Positions 27,459-36,651 of a stretch of 57,428 bases of DNA are shown piece after piece (within the stretch, counting starts at the first letter, position 1; each line of letters begins with the position of its first letter). The notes under the pieces were generated by a model. The model saw only the letters and a list, made by a program, of their open reading frames with translations, was not told where the DNA came from and searched no databases. The stretch is from positions 1 to 57,428 of the forward strand of contig DLMH01000180.1 of NCBI GenBank assembly GCA_002478115.1. The letters run 5' to 3'. Position numbers and translations under genes: made by a program. The DNA is from Candidatus Acidiferrum typicum (lineage in GTDB: Bacteria > Acidobacteriota > Terriglobia > Acidiferrales > UBA7541).

Positions 27459-28607
27459 TTGCTTTCGCCCACGCGGGTTTGTCAGACTCACCGCGTGCTC
27501 ATCGGACTCTTCCCTGAACTCGACGCTCCCGGCGGTATCCAACGCGCCGGCCGCCACATGGCCTTCGTCCTCAGCGAATTTGCCGCCTCGCGGCAGATGG
27601 AATACCGCATGCTCAGCTTGAACGACACGCAGGAACTCCACCGCATGCGCGTTGGCGATCGCGAATTTGTCTTCACGGGTGCCGCGCGCGGAAAGACGCG
27701 ATTTGCCGCAACCGCGTTGCGCGCGACCAGACGGCATCCAAAACTCGTGCTCGCGGCTCATGTGAATCTGGCGCCGATTGTACGCGCCATGCAGTTGGCC
27801 GCGCCGCACATGAAGAGCATCGTCTGCACCCACGGCATCGAAGTCTGGGAGCCGCTCTCTCCCCTCCGCCGCCGCGCGTTGCGCCACGCCACTGTGGTCC
27901 TCGCTCCCAGCCACGCCACCGCGGATTATGTCGTTTCTCTCCAGGGTGTGGCACGCGAACGCGTCCGCGTCCTTCCCTGGGGGCTTGATCCGGACTTTGA
28001 ATCGAAAATCGTCGGCGAGCCCGCCGCAACTTTGCCACCGGAATTTCCCACGGGCCGCGTCGTGCTAACCGTGGGGAGATGGCTGGCGAGCGAGCGCTAC
28101 AAGGGCATGGACACCTTGATGACCGCCCTGCCGCGTTTGTTGCTGCGCTGGCCGGACCTTCAACTGGTGTTCATCGGCACGGGCGATGATCGCCCGTGGC
28201 TGGAAAACATCGCGCGGGACAGTGGCGTGGGCCGGCACGTCCATTTCCTCACCGGCTTGACCTATGGAGAACTCTCCGCCTGCTATGGCGCCTGCGAAAT
28301 CTTTGCTTTGCCGAGCCGCGGCGAGGGTTTCGGCTTCGTCTATCTCGAAGCCATGGCTCGTGGCAAACCGGTCATCGGCGGCGCGCATGGTGGCGCTCCC
28401 GAAGTAATCCAGGACGGCGTGACGGGCTACGTCGTGCCGCACGGCGATCCCGTGCAGTTGGCCACGTCGATCGACGCCTTGCTTTCCAATCCCGAACTGG
28501 CGCGGGAGATGGGCGCGCGGGGCCGCGAACGCGTTCACAACGAATTCCGCTTTAGCGTTTTCGCCAAAGCCTTCAAGAAGATTCTCCGCGAACTATGCGA
28601 ATCCTGA
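27459..28607 (+). CDS. GT4-family glycosyltransferase
   Basis: A 382-residue GT-B enzyme. The N-terminal acceptor domain has GLFPELDAPGGIQR (glycine loop). The C-terminal donor domain has VLTVGRWLASERYKGMDTL, the C-terminal E-x7-E-type signature SRGEGFGFVYLEAMA and GGAHGGAPEVIQDG. It transfers a sugar from a nucleotide donor with retained configuration. TTG at 27459 has AGGAACCC upstream; a GTG at 27492 is an alternative. The 3' end overlaps the next gene by 13 nt, so the two are translationally coupled. Confidence 0.85.
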   Translation: MLSPTRVCQTHRVLIGLFPELDAPGGIQRAGRHMAFVLSEFAASRQMEYRMLSLNDTQELHRMRVGDREFVFTGAARGKTRFAATALRATRRHPKLVLAAHVNLAPIVRAMQLAAPHMKSIVCTHGIEVWEPLSPLRRRALRHATVVLAPSHATADYVVSLQGVARERVRVLPWGLDPDFESKIVGEPAATLPPEFPTGRVVLTVGRWLASERYKGMDTLMTALPRLLLRWPDLQLVFIGTGDDRPWLENIARDSGVGRHVHFLTGLTYGELSACYGACEIFALPSRGEGFGFVYLEAMARGKPVIGGAHGGAPEVIQDGVTGYVVPHGDPVQLATSIDALLSNPELAREMGARGRERVHNEFRFSVFAKAFKKILRELCES

Positions 28608-29806
28608 ATGTCACCCAGAGTTATGCGCCGTTCTTCGAGTTTGGCGGTCCGCCCGTAAAAGTACGCGCGCTCGCCGAAGGGTTCGCCGCTCGCGGTCATG
28701 CCATAACCGTGCTCACCGCTGATTGGGGGCTGGACCGGCGGGTCCAGCAACTTCCAAACGAACCGCGGGCAGAGCTCAATCCCTTTGGCCGTGAGCTCAA
28801 AACCGCGGGTGTCACAGCGATCTATCTGGGCAACTGGCTGCACTATCGCGCGGCAAGTTGGAATCCCGCCCTGCGCCGCTTCCTGCGCGCGCGATTGCAG
28901 GAATTTGAAGTCGTTCACATTTTTGGGCTGTACGATATGCTCGGCCCTCGCGTGGCCGCTGCGTGCCGCGAAAAGAAAATCCCCTATGTTGTCGAGCCCA
29001 TCGGCATGTTTGTGCCGCGCGTGCGCAACCTCTGGCTGAAGCGCATGTACCACCACTTCCTCGGGCGCGAGATGCTCGCCGGGGCAAGCGCGATCGTCGC
29101 CACGGCGGAACAGGAACAATCCGAGCTCATCGCCGGTGGCATTCCCAAAGAGAAAATCGTTCTGCGGCGCAATGGCGTCGAAGGTCCTCCAGTCCCGCCC
29201 GAACGCGGCCGCTTTCGTGCAGCCATGGGCATCCCGCCGGAAGCGAAACTTCTTCTCTTCCTCGGCCGCCTCTCGGAAAAGAAAAGCCCCCAGCTCCTCT
29301 TGCAAGCCTTTGCGAAGATCGTCGCCTCGGAAACTCACGGCCAAGCTCCCGCGCATCTTGCCTTTGTCGGGCCGGATGAAGCCGGCATGCTCGCCAGGCT
29401 GAAAAAGATGGCGGCCTCCATCGCCCCTGCAGGTCGCGTCCACTTTTCCCCGGCGCTTGCCGACACGGCGAAATGGCAGGCCTATCGTGACGCAGACATT
29501 TTCATCTTGCCTTCACAGAACGAGAATTTCGGCAATACCGCGGCCGAAGCGGTAGCTGCAGGGACGCCCGTGATTGTCACCGATCAATGCGGAATCGCGC
29601 CTCTACTTGCCGGCGTTGCCGGGCTCGTCGTGAAGCACGACGAGCCCGCGCTCACGAATGGCATTCAAGAGCTCCTGCACGATGAAACTCTCTACGCCAG
29701 ACTCCAGGCGGGCTGTGCAACGGTCCGCGACGCTTTGGACTGGAATCAGCCAATTGAACAAATGGTCAATATTTATGCGGCTATTGCGGGCCACTCTGAC
29801 TCGTAG
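28595..29806 (+). CDS. GT4-family glycosyltransferase
   Basis: A 403-residue GT-B glycosyltransferase, different from the one upstream. N-terminus MRILNVTQSYAPFFEFGGPP is the FxxxGGP-type acceptor loop. The donor domain has LLLFLGRLSEKKSPQLLLQA and the acidic signature SQNENFGNTAAEAVAAG with TDQCGIAPLL. Start ATG lies inside the previous gene (13-nt overlap). Linkage and donor sugar cannot be deduced. It is the third gene of a five- or six-gene glycan operon. Confidence 0.87.
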   Translation: MRILNVTQSYAPFFEFGGPPVKVRALAEGFAARGHAITVLTADWGLDRRVQQLPNEPRAELNPFGRELKTAGVTAIYLGNWLHYRAASWNPALRRFLRARLQEFEVVHIFGLYDMLGPRVAAACREKKIPYVVEPIGMFVPRVRNLWLKRMYHHFLGREMLAGASAIVATAEQEQSELIAGGIPKEKIVLRRNGVEGPPVPPERGRFRAAMGIPPEAKLLLFLGRLSEKKSPQLLLQAFAKIVASETHGQAPAHLAFVGPDEAGMLARLKKMAASIAPAGRVHFSPALADTAKWQAYRDADIFILPSQNENFGNTAAEAVAAGTPVIVTDQCGIAPLLAGVAGLVVKHDEPALTNGIQELLHDETLYARLQAGCATVRDALDWNQPIEQMVNIYAAIAGHSDS

Positions 29807-29838
29807 GACAATTTCCCCCTTGGCCGAAGGGACGACGA

Positions 29839-30690
29839 GTGAACAGCCACCGAATCTTCCGCTCCTGCTGGTGGATGTGCAACTTATTGCTCGCCGCAGC
29901 AATCCTTGCCACCTTTTGGACTGGGGTGTGGGAATACTCCGTCCGTCAATACTTGAAAGGCTTCTCCGACGCGATCATCCCGGAAGCCACTTCCCCTCAA
30001 GAGAAAGCGCAAGCCATCCTCACTTGGATGCTAAACGGCCCGCCGCGCCTTGAGGCCAATCCGGCCGTGCAGCTCTCTCCCCGCGACCCGGAAGACACAC
30101 TTAACTATCGCCAGCTCCTGGAAGTGTGTGGCAGTGCCACGAACGCCTTCCTCAATCTTACCCGGAGCGCGAGCGTCGAATCGCGCCGCCTGCTGCTGCT
30201 CACCCCGCAGCGCACCGCCAAACACGTGGTCGCCGAAGTCTATATCGATGGACGCTGGGTCATTGTTGACGCAACTTACCGCACGTTTATGAAGGATGCT
30301 CACGGCAACTTGCTTACGCGCCGGGACCTCCAGAATCCCGCAATTTTTCGAGAGGCCACCGGCCTAATCCCACGCTACATCCCCGACTACTCTTACGAAA
30401 GCTATGCCCATGTGCGACTGGCGGCGCTGCCGCTTCATGGATTTCACATCCGCCGGGTTCTCGACCGTGTCTTCCCAACTTGGGACGAGTACGTGGACTG
30501 GAGCCTTCTGCTCGAGCGCCGCTCTTTCATGTATTTGTTTCTCTCCGTCAACGCCTTAATCTTTCTCCTGCTCCTGCGGGTGTTTCTCGCCTGGCTGGCC
30601 GATAATCGCCTGCAGGTGCCGCGTTTCCACCTGCGTGCGAAACTCAGCCGCGCAACAGCCGCATTTTTCACCAGTCCGGAGATAAAATAG
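29839..30690 (+). CDS. Membrane-anchored transglutaminase-like protein
   Basis: A 283-residue protein with an N-terminal membrane anchor (about 14-32) and a second hydrophobic segment near the C-terminus (about 232-253, YLFLSVNALIFLLLLRVFLAW). Between them is a transglutaminase/papain-fold core with a complete triad by position: C97 in LLEVCGSATNAF, H129 in TAKHVVAEVYI and D144 in WVIVDATY. The start is a GTG with AGGGA about 8 nt upstream. In the middle of a glycan operon such a protein may hydrolyse or cross-link peptide/amide bonds or act as a non-catalytic scaffold. That is inference; the fold is clear. Confidence 0.75.
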   Translation: MNSHRIFRSCWWMCNLLLAAAILATFWTGVWEYSVRQYLKGFSDAIIPEATSPQEKAQAILTWMLNGPPRLEANPAVQLSPRDPEDTLNYRQLLEVCGSATNAFLNLTRSASVESRRLLLLTPQRTAKHVVAEVYIDGRWVIVDATYRTFMKDAHGNLLTRRDLQNPAIFREATGLIPRYIPDYSYESYAHVRLAALPLHGFHIRRVLDRVFPTWDEYVDWSLLLERRSFMYLFLSVNALIFLLLLRVFLAWLADNRLQVPRFHLRAKLSRATAAFFTSPEIK

Positions 30691-30694
30691 CCGC

Positions 30695-32650
30695 GTGTGC
30701 GGAATCTGTGGTTTCACTTACGCTTCCAATAGCAAAGAAGCCGAGTCTCGTGTGCGAAGCATGGCTGCGGCCATGCGCCATCGTGGGCCCGACGATGATG
30801 GGTTCCTTGCCAACGACCCGCGCGCTCCGGGCCTCGCCCTCGGCATGCGCCGCCTTAGCATCATCGACATTGCCGGCGGTCACCAGCCCGTTTGGAACGA
30901 ATCCGCCAACGTAGCCGTCGTCTTCAACGGCGAGTTATACAACTACCGCGAGTTGCGCGAACGCCTCCTCCTCGCCGGGCATCATTTTGCATCGCGGTCC
31001 GACACGGAAATTCTCGTTCACGGATGGGAAGAGTGGGGCGAAGACCTCCTCGGCGAACTGCGCGGCATGTTTGCCTTCGCTCTTCTGGATCTGCGCAAAC
31101 ACTACGCCACCGTCCCGGTCCTCTTCCTCGCTCGCGACCCGCTGGGCATCAAGCCTCTCTATTACGCACAAACATCCGAAGGATTTGTTTTCGCCTCGGA
31201 ATTGCGGGCACTGCTGGCGGCCGGCACGCTGCCGCGCCAGATTTCCCCCGATGCCCTCACCTCTTATCTTTTATTCGGGAGTGTCTCTGAACCCGTCACT
31301 CTGATCGAAAACGCCTTCTCGCTCCCGCCGGGTCATCGCCTGCTGCTTCATCTCCCCGACCGCCGCAAAGTACCTAGGGCGCGTCCCTGGTGGGATTCTC
31401 TCCAGAGTTCCGCTGCACGCGACCCCAAGCGCCCGCGTGATTTCTCTTCTGCCGTTCCCCGCGTGCGCGCGCTTCTGGAAGAATCCATCCGCGGACATCT
31501 CCTCGCCGACGTCCCCGTGGGGCTTTTTCTTTCTAGCGGCCTGGACTCCGGCGCCATCGCCTGCATCGCTGCGCGTCAACAGCCCGGCATTCGCAGCTTC
31601 ACGCTCTCCTTTCCCGATACCGCGTACGATGAAGGTCTGCTTGCCTGGGCGGTGGCCAAACACACGGGCACGCAGCACACCGATGTGCCTTTGCAGGGCT
31701 CCGACATGCTCGTCCGTCTGGAGGAAGCCGTTGCGGCTCTCGATCAGCCCACCATGGACGGCATCAACACGTACTTCGTTTCCTGGGCGGCACGCCAGGT
31801 GGGCCTGAAAGTGGCCCTCTCCGGCCTCGGTGGCGACGAACTCTTCGCTGGCTATCAAAGTTTTGCAGACACTCCCAAGCTCATGCGTCTCGACGCCATC
31901 GCTCGGTTCATTCCGGGTGCCTTCCGCCGCATCAGCTCTCCTCTTGTCGGCGCATTCCTCGGACACCGCGGCTCCGCCGACGCCGTTCGCAAGGCCACCA
32001 ACGCCTGGCTCATGCCCGACGCGCTTCCTCATTCCTATTTTTTCACGCGGCTCCTCTTCCCGCCCTCCGAATTGGCGCGGCTCACTGATCCCCTCTTCCG
32101 CAGCAGCACCGTTTCTGCCGATGGCGTTAACCTCGACCCCACCTGGCTTGCTTGGCTCGAACGCGTGGCCGACCAGGCGCAACTCCTCGAACCCATCGCC
32201 GGCATCTCCTGGCTCGAATTGCGCACCTACATGGCCAGCACTCTTCTGCACGACACCGATTCCGTCAGCATGGACCGCTCGCTGGAAGTGCGCGTGCCTT
32301 TGCTGGATACCGCCCTCGTCGAATTCATGTGCGCCCTTCCCGACGAAGCGCGCGTACAGCCCGGCCGCCACAAAGCGCTGCTCGTCGCCGCCGTGCAGGA
32401 CCTCCTTCCGCAGGGCATCCTGGAGCAGAAGAAACGCACCTTTACCCTGCCCTGGGAAGAATGGCTGCGCGGCGCTCTCCGGCCGCGCATCGAAGAGAGT
32501 CTGGCGAGCCTGGCGCCCGCTCTCGCGACTCATTTGCATACGGCAGGCGTCCGCATGGTGTGGGATAATTTTCTGCACGGCCAGACAACTTGGTCCCGCC
32601 CGTGGTCGCTTTATGTGCTGAATGAATGGTGCCGCCGGCATTTGTGCTAG
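30695..32650 (+). CDS. asnB: Glutamine-dependent asparagine synthase-like amidotransferase
   Basis: A 651-residue two-domain enzyme. GTG start, then Cys2 (MCGICGF), the N-terminal nucleophile of the class II glutaminase domain (about 1-215), with RHRGPDDDG and NGELYNYRELR. The synthetase domain (about 245-600) has the ATP-pyrophosphatase loop SSGLDSG at about 280 and SGLGGDELFAGY. Standard AsnB makes asparagine from aspartate. Homologues in polysaccharide clusters amidate uronic acids or other carboxylates, and the neighbours here (two glycosyltransferases, a carbamoyltransferase) suggest such a role. Only 4 nt separate it from the transglutaminase gene. Confidence 0.88.
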   Translation: MCGICGFTYASNSKEAESRVRSMAAAMRHRGPDDDGFLANDPRAPGLALGMRRLSIIDIAGGHQPVWNESANVAVVFNGELYNYRELRERLLLAGHHFASRSDTEILVHGWEEWGEDLLGELRGMFAFALLDLRKHYATVPVLFLARDPLGIKPLYYAQTSEGFVFASELRALLAAGTLPRQISPDALTSYLLFGSVSEPVTLIENAFSLPPGHRLLLHLPDRRKVPRARPWWDSLQSSAARDPKRPRDFSSAVPRVRALLEESIRGHLLADVPVGLFLSSGLDSGAIACIAARQQPGIRSFTLSFPDTAYDEGLLAWAVAKHTGTQHTDVPLQGSDMLVRLEEAVAALDQPTMDGINTYFVSWAARQVGLKVALSGLGGDELFAGYQSFADTPKLMRLDAIARFIPGAFRRISSPLVGAFLGHRGSADAVRKATNAWLMPDALPHSYFFTRLLFPPSELARLTDPLFRSSTVSADGVNLDPTWLAWLERVADQAQLLEPIAGISWLELRTYMASTLLHDTDSVSMDRSLEVRVPLLDTALVEFMCALPDEARVQPGRHKALLVAAVQDLLPQGILEQKKRTFTLPWEEWLRGALRPRIEESLASLAPALATHLHTAGVRMVWDNFLHGQTTWSRPWSLYVLNEWCRRHLC

Positions 32651-32725
32651 CCGTGGACTTGTGTTCCCTGACTCCGCCCTCGGAAACATGGCGCCGCCAA
32701 TAGAGGTAAACTGACAGCTCTGTTC

Positions 32726-34477
32726 ATGAACATTCTCGGAATCAATGCGTACCACGGCAACGCCTCCGCGGCGTTGGTTTGTGACGGCCGGCTCATTGCC
32801 GCCGTCGAGGAAGAACGCTTCAATCGCGTTAAATATGCGGCGGGATTCCCCGTGGCGGCGATTCGCTATTGCTTGAAGGAAGCCGGCCTAACGCTTGCGG
32901 ATCTCGATCATGTGGCCGTCCCTCGAAATCCCTACGCGCGGCTCGCCACCAAGCTCTTCTATGCCCTGCGGATGCCTTCCTTTGCCCGCGAGCGCATCAG
33001 GGTCATCTCGAAATTCACGGGCATTCCCGCGGCGCTCGCGGGGGCCTTTGAAAGTGACCCCGCGAAAATAAAAGCCACCTTTCATCGCGTCGAGCACCAC
33101 CAGGCCCATCTCGCCAGCACTTACTTCGTTTCTCCGTTTGAGCATGCCGCGTTGCTTTCCGCCGACGGCCTCGGTGATTTCGCCAGTTCCATGTGGGGCA
33201 CCGGCCGCGGCAACCGCATGCACATTGATGGCGCCATCGCATTTCCCCACTCCCTCGGCCTCTACTACAGCGCCGTGACCCAGTATCTCGGCTTCTTGAA
33301 ATTCGGCGACGAATACAAAGTGATGGGTCTCGCTGCGTACGGCCAGCCGCAATATCTCGACGCCTTTCGCGATATCGTGCGCTTCAGCCCCAACGATGGC
33401 GAGTTCGGTTTCCGCCTGGACCTCGACTATTTCACCCATCACAAGACCGGCCCGGAAATGTCCTGGGCCGAATCGGACAAAACGCCGGTCCTCGGCAAAA
33501 TGTTCTCTGATGCCATGTCCAGGAAGCTTGGCGGAGCCGCCCGCCTTCCGGAGCAGCCTCTTGAGCAGCGCCACCGCGATCTCGCGGCCTCGCTGCAGGC
33601 GCGCCTCGAAGAAGTCTATTTGGGCATGCTGAAAAGGCTGGCGGCGCAAACGGGCGCGAAAGCCGTGTGTCTCGCCGGCGGCGTGGCGTTCAACTGCGTT
33701 GCCAATGGAAAGATATTTGACACGACTCCCTTCGAGCAGGTCTACGTTCATCCCGCCGCGGGCGATGGGGGGCTCGCGGTCGGCGCCGCCTACTACGTTT
33801 GGAACCAACTCCTCGGCAAACCCCGCTCGTTCGTGATGGATCATGCCTATTGGGGTCCGGCCTACACGCCCGCGGAAATCCGCGCCGCCATTCAGGCCAG
33901 CGCTGTTTCTCAAGGCGGCTATACCATCTCGGAACTTCCTGAGCCGGAGCTGATGCGCCGCACAGCCGGCATCATCGCGGAAGGGAAAATTCTAGGCTGG
34001 TATCAAGGGCGCGCGGAATGGGGCCCGCGGGCGCTTGGCAACCGCAGCATTGTCGCCGACCCGCGCCGCCCCGAAATGAAGGAGACTTTGAATCGCCGAA
34101 TCAAGCACCGCGAAATCTTTCGCCCCTTCGCTCCCTCCATCCTTGCGGAAAAAACCGGCGAGTGGTTCACCAGGTCCCACCCTTCCCCGTTCATGAATCT
34201 GGCGTATTCCGTACAGCCCGACAAGCGCGACAAAATCCCTGCGCCCACTCACGTTGACGGCACGGGGCGCCTGCAAACCGTCACCCGCGAAGCAAACCCG
34301 CGTTATCACGCCCTCATCAGCGAATTCGCGCGCCAAACCGGCGTGCCCGTCGTCTTAAACACTTCCTTCAACGACAACGAGCCCATCGTCTGCCGCCCCG
34401 AAGAAGCGCTCGATTGCTTCCTGCGCACGCAGATGGACGCCCTCGTCCTCGGTGACATCCTCATTACTCGTCCATGA
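32726..34477 (+). CDS. NodU/CmcH-family carbamoyltransferase
   Basis: A 583-residue carbamoyltransferase. The N-terminal ASKHA-like (Kae1-type) domain (about 1-345) begins ILGINAYHGNASAALVCDG and contains VEHHQAHLAS, the metal-binding histidines, and CLAGGVAFNCVANGK. The C-terminal carbamoyltransferase domain (about 370-580) has GRAEWGPRALGNRSIVADPR and NTSFNDNEPIVC. Relatives transfer carbamoyl from carbamoyl phosphate via carbamoyl-AMP to sugar hydroxyls (Nod factor, antibiotics). It ends the glycan operon, 75 nt after asnB, so a carbamoylated sugar product is likely (inference). Confidence 0.92.
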   Translation: MNILGINAYHGNASAALVCDGRLIAAVEEERFNRVKYAAGFPVAAIRYCLKEAGLTLADLDHVAVPRNPYARLATKLFYALRMPSFARERIRVISKFTGIPAALAGAFESDPAKIKATFHRVEHHQAHLASTYFVSPFEHAALLSADGLGDFASSMWGTGRGNRMHIDGAIAFPHSLGLYYSAVTQYLGFLKFGDEYKVMGLAAYGQPQYLDAFRDIVRFSPNDGEFGFRLDLDYFTHHKTGPEMSWAESDKTPVLGKMFSDAMSRKLGGAARLPEQPLEQRHRDLAASLQARLEEVYLGMLKRLAAQTGAKAVCLAGGVAFNCVANGKIFDTTPFEQVYVHPAAGDGGLAVGAAYYVWNQLLGKPRSFVMDHAYWGPAYTPAEIRAAIQASAVSQGGYTISELPEPELMRRTAGIIAEGKILGWYQGRAEWGPRALGNRSIVADPRRPEMKETLNRRIKHREIFRPFAPSILAEKTGEWFTRSHPSPFMNLAYSVQPDKRDKIPAPTHVDGTGRLQTVTREANPRYHALISEFARQTGVPVVLNTSFNDNEPIVCRPEEALDCFLRTQMDALVLGDILITRP

Positions 34478-34576
34478 ATCCGCGCATACGGCCGCCAGGA
34501 TCGCCGCGAAAATTCTGAGGGAATTGCCCAGCAGGATGCTGGCGTCCCCGGTCGTGAATTCGGTGAAAAAGGACGA

Positions 34577-34676
34577 TTGTCATTCCGAGCGAAGCGAGGA
34601 ATCTGTTTTTTTTGCCACGTTGAATCAACAGCAGATTCCTCGGGACCCGCGCGGCGCGGGACCCTCGGAATGACAA
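34577..34676. repeat. 100-nt palindromic intergenic repeat
   Basis: Perfect 13-nt terminal inverted repeats TTGTCATTCCGAG (34577-34589) and CTCGGAATGACAA (34664-34676), with a second inverted pair just inside (AGGAATCTG and CAGATTCCT) and an inner GC hairpin at 34641-34663. I recall the same GTCATTCCGAGCGAAGCGAG motif as an interspersed repeat in related genomes. It has no coding capacity. Nothing else is visible in the 255-nt gap. Confidence 0.8.
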
Positions 34677-34732
34677 CATGGGCTGCTAAATTTAGAAGAT
34701 AACTCTGACTCGGGAGACTAGCTTGTAGAACT

Positions 34733-35146
34733 TCACTTTCGCGCCGCAACTGCGCCTTCCACCTTCAGCGTGATTTTGGGCGGGTGCAACAGCGTGTTGT
34801 GCACCAGGCAATGCTCCACCGCCTCTTCCACCCCTTGGCGCTGTTCCTTCGTCAGCTCGACCGGCGCGTCAACTTCTATCACGAAATTGGTCATCCGCGC
34901 CACCGGGTCCTTCACCTTTTCGCAGGTCACCCGGACGCGCGTTCCTTCCGTCGCCAGTTTGTTCTTGCGCAGATATTGCGCGGCGTAATAACCGGCGCAC
35001 GACCCCAGCGACGCCAGTAGCAATTCCGGCGGTGTCATGCCTTCGTCGAATCCGCCGTTTTCCAGTGGCTGATCGCTTACGATCCCGTGGCCGCGCGTCT
35101 TGATCTCGAATTGCACGGAGCCCAGATGTTCCACGGTCATTTCCAT
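34733..35146 (-). CDS. OsmC/Ohr-family protein
   Basis: A 137-residue protein of the OsmC superfamily, thiol peroxidases that reduce organic hydroperoxides. The two redox cysteines are visible in LASLGSCAGYYAAQYL and VEEAVEHCLVHNTL, and the PPELLLAS motif precedes the first. I chose the ATG at 35146 because GAGG stands upstream; longer readings add a non-conserved tail. It resembles the YhfA-like branch more than Ohr. Antisense direction to the glycan operon, next to a STAS gene. Confidence 0.85.
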   Translation of the reverse strand: MEMTVEHLGSVQFEIKTRGHGIVSDQPLENGGFDEGMTPPELLLASLGSCAGYYAAQYLRKNKLATEGTRVRVTCEKVKDPVARMTNFVIEVDAPVELTKEQRQGVEEAVEHCLVHNTLLHPPKITLKVEGAVAARK

Positions 35147-35267
35147 GGATGCCTCCGTTCTGGAGCGAACCCGGGCGTGCACTGGGCATGTTGGAAGATG
35201 CGCCGCGGGCAGGGAGCTATCGCCGTACGTATAGCAGAACGCGATGTTGCCGCCAATTCTTTTTGGG

Positions 35268-35291
35268 AGGGCACGACTTCTCTCGTGCCCT
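35268..35291 (-). terminator. Hairpin downstream of the STAS gene, possibly an interspersed repeat
   Basis: A perfect 9-bp stem AGGGCACGA/TCGTGCCCT with a 6-nt loop. It lies 7 nt beyond the STAS stop on the minus strand. No T-run follows. The GGGCACGACTTC-type hairpin also recurs, from memory, in Acidobacteriota intergenic regions. Confidence 0.5.
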
Positions 35292-35298
35292 AAGCGGA

Positions 35299-35649
35299 TT
35301 AGAAAGCTTGCGCTTGATCTTCGGATTCGAAGGTGGGAATGGCTTCGACCAGGCGCGTGACCGTGAGGGCGTCGCGGACGCGGCCCTGGCCTATCACGAG
35401 GTGTAGACCGCCGCCGAGGCGCGCCAGGGAGATGGAAAGTTTCACCAGGACGGAGATGCCGGAACTGTCAATCTGCGGAATGTCGTCAAGATTGATGACG
35501 ATTTTGCGGGCGCCCTGCTGGACCAAATTTTGCACGAATTCGAGCAAACGCTCGCTGGGGTCGCCGATGGTGAGGCGGCCATGCACGCCGACATAGTGGA
35601 TTCCGGCGGCTTCACGCGCGGAGACTTCCAAGGGTGGATGCAGGGTCAT
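35299..35649 (-). CDS. STAS-domain anti-sigma-factor antagonist
   Basis: A 116-residue SpoIIAA/RsbV-type protein. The phospho-acceptor loop is QIDSSGISVLVKL with the conserved serine near residue 62. It is the second STAS protein in the window and differs clearly from the one at 23592-23939. No kinase lies next to it. It starts close to the divergent endonuclease V gene. In the family it switches a partner kinase/anti-sigma factor; the partner must lie elsewhere. Confidence 0.85.
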   Translation of the reverse strand: MTLHPPLEVSAREAAGIHYVGVHGRLTIGDPSERLLEFVQNLVQQGARKIVINLDDIPQIDSSGISVLVKLSISLARLGGGLHLVIGQGRVRDALTVTRLVEAIPTFESEDQAQAF

Positions 35650-35730
35650 GCGATGTTCCCCTCAGTGAATTTCAAGAGACGCTGGCTCGCCGCAAGGCAG
35701 TGGCGTCAATAGCGGCTGTTGCATTATACG

Positions 35731-36504
35731 ATGATAGGCATGGAGTACAAGTCGCGGGAATGGGCCAAGAGGCATGCGTGGAGAGTTGCGCCCGAACGGG
35801 CCCGGGCGATCCAGGAAGAGTTGCGAAAAGAGTGGGAAGGATCAGACCGCCTGCCGGAGATTCGGACGGTGGCGGGACTGGATGCGGCGTTTGTGCTGAC
35901 GGGCTCGCAGGCGTTGAAGAAGCGCCGCAGCCGCTGGAACGCATTGCGTGACGCCAACCGGGCGATAGGCTGCGTGGTGCTTTTCCGGTTTCCGGAGATG
36001 GAAGAGGTGGAGCGGGCGAGCGCGGTCGTGCCTTTGCACTTTCCGTATATTCCGGGACTGCTGAGTTTCCGTGAGATTCCGGTGCTTCTGGCGGCTCTGA
36101 GAAAGCTCAGGAAATTGCCGGATCTGTTGTTTTGCGATGGGCAGGGATACGCGCACCCGCGGCGATTTGGGCTGGCCTGTCATTTGGGGGTGCTGCTGGA
36201 CCGGGCGACGATCGGTTGCGCGAAGAGCCTGCTGCTGGGTACGCACGCGGAGTTGGGAGAAGAGGCGGGTAGCTGGACGCCATTACTGGACGAAAGGGCG
36301 GAGGGAGAGAGGATCGGAGCAGTGCTGAGGACGCGCAAGGGAGTGCGGCCGATTTATGTATCGCAGGGCCACCGGGTCAGCCTGGAGACGGCGGTCTGGC
36401 TGACGTTGGAGGTGGCGGATGGTGTGCGCATCCCGAGGCCTACTCGCGCGGCGGATGCGTTCGCGAGCGAAAGAAAACAAAGGTTCTTGCGGGAGCATGC
36501 ATGA
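35731..36504 (+). CDS. nfi: Endonuclease V (deoxyinosine 3' endonuclease)
   Basis: A 257-residue repair enzyme that cuts near deoxyinosine in DNA. Signatures: VAGLDAAF with the metal aspartate (about D51), YIPGLLSFREIPVL, the catalytic block DGQGYAHPRRFGLACHLG, and GCAKSLL. Members are usually about 220-230 residues; here an insertion after VAGLDAAF (about 56-80, basic) and a longer C-terminus make it larger. Start choice among TTG 35719, ATG 35731 and ATG 35740 is open. Divergent from the STAS gene, followed by amtB. Confidence 0.9.
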   Translation: MIGMEYKSREWAKRHAWRVAPERARAIQEELRKEWEGSDRLPEIRTVAGLDAAFVLTGSQALKKRRSRWNALRDANRAIGCVVLFRFPEMEEVERASAVVPLHFPYIPGLLSFREIPVLLAALRKLRKLPDLLFCDGQGYAHPRRFGLACHLGVLLDRATIGCAKSLLLGTHAELGEEAGSWTPLLDERAEGERIGAVLRTRKGVRPIYVSQGHRVSLETAVWLTLEVADGVRIPRPTRAADAFASERKQRFLREHA

Positions 36505-36651
36505 GAAAAACGAATGAGGGCCAGCAAAATTTCGCACCCCCCCGCGGTGGCCGGGTGGGTATAATCGGCGCTATATCCTGGTAAGTCCCCAAGACAAGAA
36601 GTGAGCGACCCTGAGCAGCCAGTCCTCAATCTTTTCGCAGCGGAGAGTTCG

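Noticed and set aside
31271..32755. 494-codon open frame antisense to asnB
   Set aside because: Shadow of the high-GC third positions of asnB; no recognisable protein.
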